From: Treponema sp.
Lineage (GTDB): Bacteria > Spirochaetota > Spirochaetia > Treponematales > Breznakiellaceae
Direction: 5' to 3'
DNA length: 15,309 bases
Assembly (NCBI GenBank): GCA_020216655.1
Contig: JAIWNU010000087.1
Location: 1 to 15,309, forward strand
Within the stretch, counting starts at the first letter, position 1. Each line of letters starts with the position of its first letter. The position numbers and the translations under genes are program-made. The notes under the pieces are model-generated. The model did not search any database. It saw nothing but the letters and a program-made list of their open reading frames with translations, and was not told the DNA's origin. Positions 1 to 5,987 of the stretch are shown here, piece after piece.

Positions 1-825
1 TTTGCCCATGAGCGAATACAGATCTTTGGCCGCGGAGAAGTGGCGTACCTTCGCAAGCTGGCAGACGAAGGGAAAACAGATACTATTACCCAGATGTTCA
101 GCTACACTATCCCCTGCTGCATCTTTACCTATAACCAAACACCGGACCGCAACTTTTTTGAAATCGCCGAAGCAGCCCAGTGTCCCATATTGCAGACAGA
201 TCTGCCGTCTTCTGAATTTTCGTCCCGCCTATTGCGTATTTTAAGCAACATTTTTGCGCCCCAAAAAAGCGTCCACGGTGTTCTGGTGGAAGTATTCGGT
301 CTTGGTATTCTTATCCTGGGTGATTCGGGGGTTGGAAAAAGCGAAGCAGCCCTGGAGCTCATTGAACGGGGTCACCGGCTTGTGGCAGATGATGTGGTTG
401 AAATTCGCTGTGTGAACGGCAATATTTTAATGGGGTCCGGGGCCAACAAAATAATCGGCCACCATATGGAAATACGGGGCTTGGGGATCATCAATATTAC
501 CCACCTGTTCGGTGTCGGCGCCATCCGGGATAAAAAGCAGATCCAGCTTGTGGTTGTGCTGGAAGAATGGAATTCGGACAAAATGTACGACCGGCTCGGC
601 ACCCAGGAACAAACCATGGAAATTCTGGGCGTCCAGGTGCCAAAACTAGAAATTCCCGTAAAGCCCGGCCGGAACATTCCTATTATCATCGAAACCGCAG
701 CGATGAATGAGCGGCTTAAAAAAATGGGGTATTTTTCAGCCAAGGAATTTAATCAGAATATTTTGAAATGGATAGAAAGCGATTCTGCCCGTTCAGTATA
801 CTTTGGGCAGGACGATTTTATTTAG
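1..825 (+). CDS. hprK: HPr kinase/phosphorylase, 5' end cut by window
   Basis: HprK phosphorylates HPr on Ser46 with ATP or pyrophosphate and removes the phosphate again, reporting energy and carbon status. The frame is open from base 1, beginning FAHERIQIFGRGE, which matches the end of the family N-terminal domain, so the start lies upstream; the GTG at 40 is internal. The visible part is 274 residues against about 310-330 for the family, so roughly 40-50 are missing. The Walker A loop GDSGVGKS lies at 319-342, followed by the GHRLVADD segment with the catalytic aspartates. The HprK signature MEIRGLGII begins at 466 and is followed by THLFG. The C-terminal helix (FSAKEFNQNILKW) is intact. 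ptsH, encoding its substrate, follows after 15 bp, which supports the assignment. Family identification is very secure. Confidence 0.96.
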   Translation, partial: FAHERIQIFGRGEVAYLRKLADEGKTDTITQMFSYTIPCCIFTYNQTPDRNFFEIAEAAQCPILQTDLPSSEFSSRLLRILSNIFAPQKSVHGVLVEVFGLGILILGDSGVGKSEAALELIERGHRLVADDVVEIRCVNGNILMGSGANKIIGHHMEIRGLGIINITHLFGVGAIRDKKQIQLVVVLEEWNSDKMYDRLGTQEQTMEILGVQVPKLEIPVKPGRNIPIIIETAAMNERLKKMGYFSAKEFNQNILKWIESDSARSVYFGQDDFI

Positions 826-840
826 AGAAAGGATTATCCT

Positions 841-1107
841 ATGGTAGAACAAATGGTCACTATTAAAAATCGCGCCGGCATTCATGCCCGTCCAGCAGCC
901 CTGCTCGTGCAGACCGCCAGCAAATTCAAATCAAAAATATACATAGAAAAAGACAGTGACCGGATTAATGGAAAATCTATCATGGGGATTATAACCCTAG
1001 GGGCAGGGTACGATACGAACCTAAAACTGATTGCCGAAGGTGAAGATGAACAGGACGCAATCAATGCCCTGGTGCATCTTTTTGATTCCAAATTTGAAGA
1101 AGATTAA
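841..1107 (+). CDS. ptsH: Phosphocarrier protein HPr
   Basis: This 88-residue protein is HPr, the small cytoplasmic phosphocarrier of the phosphotransferase system. His15, in GIHARPA, is the site phosphorylated by enzyme I. Ser46, in INGKSIMGI, is the site used by HPr kinase, encoded just upstream. Both residues fall at the canonical positions, so the protein should be able to act both as phosphocarrier and as HprK-controlled regulator. The start is supported by AGAAAGGA at 826-833, seven bases before the ATG. No enzyme I or enzyme II gene is visible here, so whether it serves sugar uptake or only regulation cannot be told from the window. The next gene starts 5 bp after its stop. Confidence 0.96.
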   Translation: MVEQMVTIKNRAGIHARPAALLVQTASKFKSKIYIEKDSDRINGKSIMGIITLGAGYDTNLKLIAEGEDEQDAINALVHLFDSKFEED

Positions 1108-1112
1108 AGTCC

Positions 1113-2867
1113 TTGCTCCGGCTTGATTCCCAGCAACGGCCAACCACACTGACGCTTCCGGCGCTTGTATTTATCTACATAATCGTTGGTATTTTAGCGC
1201 TTATCTTTTCATCAAGTCTTTTTACTCAATTTGTAAATAAACAAAGTTTTTCCGTATCCTTGTACATCATCGTCTTTGTCATGATATCTCTGGTCCTGGG
1301 CCTTTTTCTTGCAGTGGCCCTGTACCGGCTCATTCGCGATATCCTGCAAAAAAGAAGCGGAAGCCGCCTTAAACTGAAGTTTCTGGTCTATTTCCTTGTG
1401 CTAACGCTTTTTATTTCTATTCCTACGGTCATCATTCATGTGCAGCTCATTTCGAATCTCCTGCATACATGGAACCAGACAAAGATTGGAACTATTGCAG
1501 AAGATGCCCGATGGTTCTCCCTGGATGCTTACCGGTACCGGCTCGCATTTTTGCAAAAATGGGCAGATTCGGCTCCTCTTACAGCGATTTTAGAACAAAA
1601 GCAGCCCCTATCTGACATCGATCCATCAATCCTTGCGATGCAGCAGTTTGTTAAAAATGAACAGGGTATCTATAAGACTAAACGGGCCACCGGGAACGAT
1701 CAATTTTTATTAGCCGAACCTCCGGGCACGGTAAAAGGCTTCGTAAACAGGAACGAAAATAGGGATCCAGACTGCATCCGCTATATCGTCCCTCAGCCTG
1801 ATACCTCTATCATACTTGTTACCTATAGCCTCGGACCAGGTTTTGATGAAAAACTCGCCCGTATTGATGCGGGGAACAACATCATGGGAACACTATCCGA
1901 CCTTGGCTCCCAATTGGTCCCCTTATTGGGCGGCTTTTACCTGGTGTTTTATTTGCCCATTGTGCTCATGGTTGTCATTATCGCCATTTCACTAAGCACC
2001 ACATTAAGCCAGCCCATCAGCAACCTGGTTCAGGCGACAAAAAAGGTAGCTGAAGGGGATCTTTCCATCCGAGTACTGAGTAGGACAAAAGACGATTTTG
2101 GCATCCTGATAGATTCCTTTAACAGCATGGTCAGAAACCTGGAAAAGGCCCAATCAAAAGCACTGCAGACCGAAAAGGAAATTATCTGGAAAGACATGTC
2201 TCAGCGGCTTGCCCATGAAATTAAAAATCCCCTTACTCCCATAAAACTTTCTGCGGAACGGGTGCTACGAAGATGGAAGACCGAACCGGAACGGCTTGGC
2301 GAAATACTGGAAAGTTCCATGATGGCCATTATCCAGGAAACCGACAGTCTTACCAACCTGCTCACCGAATTTAGAACCTTTTCCCGGCTTCCGCCACCCA
2401 CTCTGGAACGCACCGCCCTTACCCCGCTTATCGATGAAGCCATCAGCCTGTATAGGAATTCCTTCCCTGATGTCCAATTCATTACCAATATAGGTTCGGA
2501 AAACATCTATTTGCGGGTTGATAGACGGCATATCAGCCAGGTCTTGGCAAACCTGATTATCAACAGCATCGATGCCATGCATAACCGAGGCACCATTGAA
2601 ATACGTTCTGACCTTGTCAAAAAACAGGATAGCCGCTATTGTAGAATCAGCATTAAGGATACCGGCTGCGGTATTCCTGCGGAAAATCGCGCACTCATTT
2701 TTACTCCCTATTTTACAACCAAAGCGGCAGGTACCGGGTTGGGATTATCTATCGTTGAACGAATTGTTCTTGACCATGGGGGAAGTATCTGGTTTGATTC
2801 TGCCGTAGGGGTGGGTACCACCTTTTACATCGATTTGCCTGTTGATGAGGGCTTGCAACGCTCATGA
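1113..2867 (+). CDS. NtrY-like membrane sensor histidine kinase
   Basis: This 584-residue protein is a transmembrane histidine kinase of the NtrY type, presumably phosphorylating the response regulator encoded next. Hydrophobic segments lie near residues 16-38, 47-71, 88-110 and 270-296. The stretch of about 160 residues between the third and fourth is the likely extracytoplasmic sensor. A HAMP domain (about 297-348) leads directly into the phosphoacceptor helix RLAHEIKNPLTP, with His368. The ATPase domain has an N-box (NLIINSIDAM from 480), DTGCGIP at 516-522 and a TGLGLSIV box. NtrY proteins usually have a PAS domain after HAMP; there is no room for one here. The start is TTG at 1113 with no clear ribosome binding site; an in-frame TGA at 1095 limits upstream choices. 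It overlaps the regulator gene by 4 bp. The signal is unknown. Confidence 0.9.
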   Translation: MLRLDSQQRPTTLTLPALVFIYIIVGILALIFSSSLFTQFVNKQSFSVSLYIIVFVMISLVLGLFLAVALYRLIRDILQKRSGSRLKLKFLVYFLVLTLFISIPTVIIHVQLISNLLHTWNQTKIGTIAEDARWFSLDAYRYRLAFLQKWADSAPLTAILEQKQPLSDIDPSILAMQQFVKNEQGIYKTKRATGNDQFLLAEPPGTVKGFVNRNENRDPDCIRYIVPQPDTSIILVTYSLGPGFDEKLARIDAGNNIMGTLSDLGSQLVPLLGGFYLVFYLPIVLMVVIIAISLSTTLSQPISNLVQATKKVAEGDLSIRVLSRTKDDFGILIDSFNSMVRNLEKAQSKALQTEKEIIWKDMSQRLAHEIKNPLTPIKLSAERVLRRWKTEPERLGEILESSMMAIIQETDSLTNLLTEFRTFSRLPPPTLERTALTPLIDEAISLYRNSFPDVQFITNIGSENIYLRVDRRHISQVLANLIINSIDAMHNRGTIEIRSDLVKKQDSRYCRISIKDTGCGIPAENRALIFTPYFTTKAAGTGLGLSIVERIVLDHGGSIWFDSAVGVGTTFYIDLPVDEGLQRS

Positions 2868-4264
2868 ATACTATCTTAATTATAGATGATGAATCGGGTA
2901 TCCGCACCGCCCTGTCTTCCATATTGATGGATGAGGGATATCGTGTGGAGACTGCTGAAGATGCCCTTATAGGGCTTTCTCTGCTCGAACAAACATCCTT
3001 TGACCTCATTTTTCTCGATGTGCTGCTGCCCCGGATGGGAGGGCTCGAAGCCCTGGAAAAAATACGTACCGGCTGGCCTAACATTGAGGTCATTATGATT
3101 TCGGGCCATGCAAATGTTGATATGGCTGTTAAGGCGGTAAAGCTTGGGGCCTTTGATTTTCTTGAAAAGCCCCTTTCACTCGATAAGGTCTTAACGGTTA
3201 CGAAAAATGCCCTGACAATTCAAAAACTGCGTCATGAAAATATAAGCCTAAAAAAAGCAAAACAGCTTTCCTATGAAGAAATCATCGGCCACAGCCCGGG
3301 GATTCAGGCAGTAAAGGACCGTATAGAACAGGCAGCCCAGTCTGATGCGCGGGTGCTCATTAGCGGTGAAAACGGTACCGGCAAGGAACTGGTTGCCCGG
3401 GCTATTCATTTTAAGTCAAGCCGGGCGGACAAACCTCTTGTGGAGGTAAACTGCGCTGCCATACCTGATACGCTTATAGAAAGCGAGCTTTTTGGCCACG
3501 AAAAGGGCGCCTTTACCGATGCGGTGTCGAGCCGTAAGGGGCGCTTCGAGATGGCCAATGGGGGAAGTCTCTTTTTAGACGAAATCGGGGATATGACATT
3601 GACCGCCCAGGCAAAGGTGCTGCGGGCCATACAGGAACAAAAGATAGAACGGCTTGGAGGGGAGCAGACCCTCACGGTCGATGTCCGCATCATCGCAGCT
3701 ACCAATAAGGATTTGGAAGCTGAGTGCAGGGCGGGGCGCTTCCGGGAGGACCTGTTCTTTCGTCTTAACGTTATTCCTATCCATATTCCGCCTCTCCGCG
3801 AACGGACCGAGGACATTCCAGAACTGCTGCAACACTTTTTACAGTCCTTTGGCTCCAGTAATATTAAACTTTCTGCCGAAGCCATGAATTTTATCAGCCA
3901 ATACGCTTGGCCGGGAAACGTACGGGAGCTTAAAAATTTTGCAGAACGGCTTTCGATACTCTGCGAAACAGAAACAGTTGAACGGGATGTGGTAGAAAAT
4001 ATACTTGGGATGGTTTCCAGCACCCAATCAGGCAAAAACATAAGAAAACCAGCCGCAGAAGAATCAGGGGCCGCAGCTGGACTCCCCAGCGATATTTTAG
4101 AACTAAATTATAACGATGCTAAAGATTTGTTCGAAAAACGCTATTTGGAGTACAAACTTTCTGAAAATGGGTATATTATATCCCGTACAGCAGAAGTGAT
4201 TGGTATGTATCCAAGCAATCTCCATGCGAAGATCAAAAAGCATGGCATAAGGATGGAACGATGA
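2864..4264 (+). CDS. NtrX/NtrC-family sigma-54-type response regulator
   Basis: This 466-residue protein has the three-domain layout of an enhancer-binding response regulator. The receiver (about 1-120) has the acidic pair D8-D9, phosphoacceptor Asp52, Ser80 and Lys102. The AAA+ domain (about 139-370) has Walker A GENGTGKE (168-175), Walker B LFLDEIG with D239-E240, and candidate arginine fingers near R293 and R300. The sigma-54 contact loop reads GAFTDA (215-220) rather than GAFTGA. A Fis-type helix-turn-helix ends the protein (ISRTAEVIGM...NLHAKIKKHGI), resembling the NtrX C-terminus. The ATG overlaps the kinase stop codon (ATGA), so the two are translationally coupled and very likely partners. 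It presumably activates sigma-54 promoters, but the altered loop leaves that open. Targets are unknown; nitrogen or redox control is a guess from the family. Confidence 0.92.
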   Translation: MNTILIIDDESGIRTALSSILMDEGYRVETAEDALIGLSLLEQTSFDLIFLDVLLPRMGGLEALEKIRTGWPNIEVIMISGHANVDMAVKAVKLGAFDFLEKPLSLDKVLTVTKNALTIQKLRHENISLKKAKQLSYEEIIGHSPGIQAVKDRIEQAAQSDARVLISGENGTGKELVARAIHFKSSRADKPLVEVNCAAIPDTLIESELFGHEKGAFTDAVSSRKGRFEMANGGSLFLDEIGDMTLTAQAKVLRAIQEQKIERLGGEQTLTVDVRIIAATNKDLEAECRAGRFREDLFFRLNVIPIHIPPLRERTEDIPELLQHFLQSFGSSNIKLSAEAMNFISQYAWPGNVRELKNFAERLSILCETETVERDVVENILGMVSSTQSGKNIRKPAAEESGAAAGLPSDILELNYNDAKDLFEKRYLEYKLSENGYIISRTAEVIGMYPSNLHAKIKKHGIRMER

Positions 4265-4872
4265 AAGAGCTCACGGAACGGCAACGGGAAGTGTTGTCCT
4301 TCATCAGTGCGTTTACAAAAGCCCACACCTACCCGCCCACAATCCGCGAAATTGCGGATCATTTTTCAATTTCGGTTAAAGGCGCTTATGATCACCTGAG
4401 TGCCCTTAAGAAAAAGGGATATCTCCGGCTGGCGGACAAACGGTCCCGTACTATCGAAGTAGTACAAGACAAAACTGAGCATGAAAAGACGGAACAACCG
4501 ATCCAAATTCCCATTCTGGGGACCGTTGCAGCGGGAAAACCCATTCTGGCAGAAGAAAACTGGGAAGGAACCATCTCCGTTCCGCCATCGCTTGTAAAAA
4601 AACAGGGTGAATATTTTGCGCTCAACATACGCGGCGATTCCATGATTGAAGCGGGTATTATGGACGGGGATTTGGCAGTCATTGAGAAACGGGAAACGGC
4701 CCATAACGGAGAAATTGTAGTCGCCGTCGTAGATGATGCGGTTACTTTGAAACGTTTTTATAAAGAGAGTAACCGAATCCGGCTGCAGCCAGAAAATTCC
4801 GCTTATTCACCTATTTATTGCCAGGATGTACGAGTTCTCGGCAGGCTTTCCTGCATTATTCGTTCATATTAG
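4261..4872 (+). CDS. lexA: LexA repressor (SOS regulator)
   Basis: LexA represses DNA-damage genes and cleaves itself when stimulated by RecA filaments. The 203-residue protein has an N-terminal winged helix (about 1-68), with TIREIADHFSISVKGAYDHL as the helix-turn-helix. The cleavage site is Ala91-Gly92 in TVAAGKPI. The catalytic pair is Ser127 (GDSM) and Lys164 (VTLKRF), a spacing equal to that of the Escherichia coli dyad. All autocleavage residues are present. The ATG overlaps the regulator stop codon (ATGA), and AAGGA at 4249-4253 gives a good ribosome binding site inside the upstream gene, so translation can be efficient. lexA is usually autoregulated from its own promoter; I saw no convincing promoter or SOS-type operator just upstream, though the box used by this lineage is unknown to me. 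Confidence 0.95.
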   Translation: MKELTERQREVLSFISAFTKAHTYPPTIREIADHFSISVKGAYDHLSALKKKGYLRLADKRSRTIEVVQDKTEHEKTEQPIQIPILGTVAAGKPILAEENWEGTISVPPSLVKKQGEYFALNIRGDSMIEAGIMDGDLAVIEKRETAHNGEIVVAVVDDAVTLKRFYKESNRIRLQPENSAYSPIYCQDVRVLGRLSCIIRSY

Positions 4873-4881
4873 TAGGATTTT

Positions 4882-5871
4882 ATGGCAAAAGGACTGTGCT
4901 ACCTCTTTACTGGCCCGGAAATCGGAGAACGGCAGGACGCTGTACAGGCAGTACGACAAGAAATTACAAAAAAATACGGCCTCGCTCCGGAGGAACAATC
5001 CTTTTATGCGTCCGAAACCCCCATATCGGATATTGTTTCCGTACTTCGCAACAGTTCTCTCTTTTCTGATGCCCGACTTATTCTCGTAAAAAACGCTGAA
5101 TACATTAAAAAAAAGGATGATATAGAACTGCTTGCAAGCTATCTTGTCCAAGCTCAGGAAGATACCTTTCTCATCCTTATTTCTGATGAGATTGGTATAG
5201 ATAAAAAGCTTGAGGCTGCCATACCGAAGGATCAAAAAAAAATCTTTTGGGAGCTCTTTGAAAATCGTAAAACCGAGTGGGTAACAGCTTTTTTTCGGCG
5301 TTCAGGTTTTCAGATTCAAAGCGATGCGGTCGAGACAATACTCGAACTGGTAGAAAACAATACAGAAGCACTGAGGCAGGAATGCTCGCGGCTTGTGCTT
5401 TTTCTTGATAAAGCTGAACCTATCAGCGCTGAAAAAATAGAACAGCTGTTAGCCCATACACGGGAAGAATCGGCATTTACCCTTTTTACCCAAATTGCCC
5501 TTGGAGACCGAGAAAAGGGCTTAGAAATAGTACATACCTTGCTCAACTCCAAGGAAAGTCCCCAGGCACTCTTCGCAGGCCTTGCCTGGTGTTTTAGAAA
5601 GCTTCTGGATTATCTTGGGCTTGTACAGACACGGCAGCTTAATGATTTTGAACTAAAAAAAATTGGGCTCGCATCTCCCCGGGCCCAGCGGGATTACCGA
5701 GAAGCTGCGAAACGATACGATACACAGAGGGCGCTCAAGGCCCTCTCCCTCATCACCGAAGGAGACATACAGATACGGTCCGCAGGATCGGCTCTCGAAC
5801 ATATCTTAATAGATATTTATATATCCAGAATATTTGACTTAGCCAGTCAACATACCCTTGCCACAATATAA
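4882..5871 (+). CDS. holA: DNA polymerase III, delta subunit
   Basis: HolA is the clamp-loader subunit that opens the sliding clamp so the replicative polymerase can be loaded. The 329-residue length is typical. It begins with the family pattern YLFTGPEIGERQDAVQAV and contains the delta AAA+ fold without a usable P-loop, as is normal for delta. The segment ELVENNTEALRQECSRL (about 154-170) matches the conserved NNxxxLxxExxKL region. The rest fits the C-terminal collar domain (ALFAGLAWCFRKLL and later helices). It follows lexA by 9 bp, with AGTAGGA at 4871-4877 as a rather close ribosome binding site overlapping the lexA stop codon. It is the last gene of the operon. Its final codons contain the -35 element of the next promoter. 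No clear hairpin terminator follows it. Confidence 0.9.
   Translation: MAKGLCYLFTGPEIGERQDAVQAVRQEITKKYGLAPEEQSFYASETPISDIVSVLRNSSLFSDARLILVKNAEYIKKKDDIELLASYLVQAQEDTFLILISDEIGIDKKLEAAIPKDQKKIFWELFENRKTEWVTAFFRRSGFQIQSDAVETILELVENNTEALRQECSRLVLFLDKAEPISAEKIEQLLAHTREESAFTLFTQIALGDREKGLEIVHTLLNSKESPQALFAGLAWCFRKLLDYLGLVQTRQLNDFELKKIGLASPRAQRDYREAAKRYDTQRALKALSLITEGDIQIRSAGSALEHILIDIYISRIFDLASQHTLATI
5834..5850. promoter_or_regulatory. Dyad upstream of the flavoprotein promoter
   Basis: TTGACT and AGTCAA form a perfect 6-5-6 inverted repeat (spacer TAGCC), ending seven bases before the -35 element of the predicted promoter. It would sit around -59 to -43 from the inferred start of transcription, a position usual for an activator. 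It lies inside the last codons of holA, so it may be chance. The 7-bp gap between TTGAC and GTCAA does not fit an FNR-type box. The cognate regulator is not identifiable. Confidence 0.3.
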
Positions 5872-5886
5872 AAACCACAATATACT
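5858..5886 (+). promoter_or_regulatory. Sigma-70-type promoter for the flavoprotein operon
   Basis: TTGCCA at 5858-5863 and TATACT at 5881-5886 match the -35 and -10 consensus at five of six positions each and are separated by exactly 17 bp. Transcription should begin near 5893, giving a leader of about 95 bases before the ATG at 5988. The -35 element overlaps the last codons of holA, so the operon boundary is compact. Read-through from the holA operon is also possible. Confidence 0.6.
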
Positions 5887-5973
5887 TATTTCATGATGAA
5901 AAAACCGGCTTAAAAACAATTTTATCGATAACTTAATATAGGATTAAGTCGGTTATTTACCATAATTAATCAT
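5887..5973 (+). promoter_or_regulatory. Leader region with nested dyads
   Basis: This AT-rich leader holds several symmetric elements. TTTCATGATGAAA (5889-5901) is a 6-1-6 dyad at the likely transcription start. AACCGGCTTAA (5903-5913) pairs with TTAAGTCGGTT (5944-5954) as an 11-bp RNA stem with one G-U pair and a 30-base loop. Inside the loop TTATCGATAA (5922-5931) is self-complementary. ACTTAATATAGGATTAAGT (5931-5949) is a perfect 7-5-7 inverted repeat of operator size. The long stem and the 19-bp dyad share bases 5944-5949 and cannot both form in RNA, so they are either alternative structures or one is a protein-binding site on DNA. Confidence 0.45.
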
Positions 5974-5979
5974 AAGGAG
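5974..5979 (+). promoter_or_regulatory. Strong ribosome binding site of the flavoprotein gene
   Basis: AAGGAG lies eight bases before the ATG at 5988. This near-consensus site fixes the start codon and is the strongest such site in the window. Confidence 0.85.
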
Positions 5980-5987
5980 TCACTACC

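Noticed and set aside
40..825. hprK starting at the GTG at 40
   Set aside because: The frame is open to base 1, and the residues before the GTG match the conserved end of the HprK N-terminal domain, so the true start is outside the window.
3406..4041. Long minus-strand open frame (211 codons) opposite the response regulator
   Set aside because: Shadow of a strongly conserved coding frame; its translation is Ser/Arg-rich and resembles no family.
4145..4179. Internal promoter for lexA around TATATT at 4172
   Set aside because: The nearest -35-like hexamer (TTGGAG) is 21 bp away, too far for a normal promoter.
5834..5850. FNR-type site upstream of the flavoprotein promoter
   Set aside because: The half-sites TTGAC and GTCAA are seven bases apart, not four, so it does not fit the FNR/CRP spacing.
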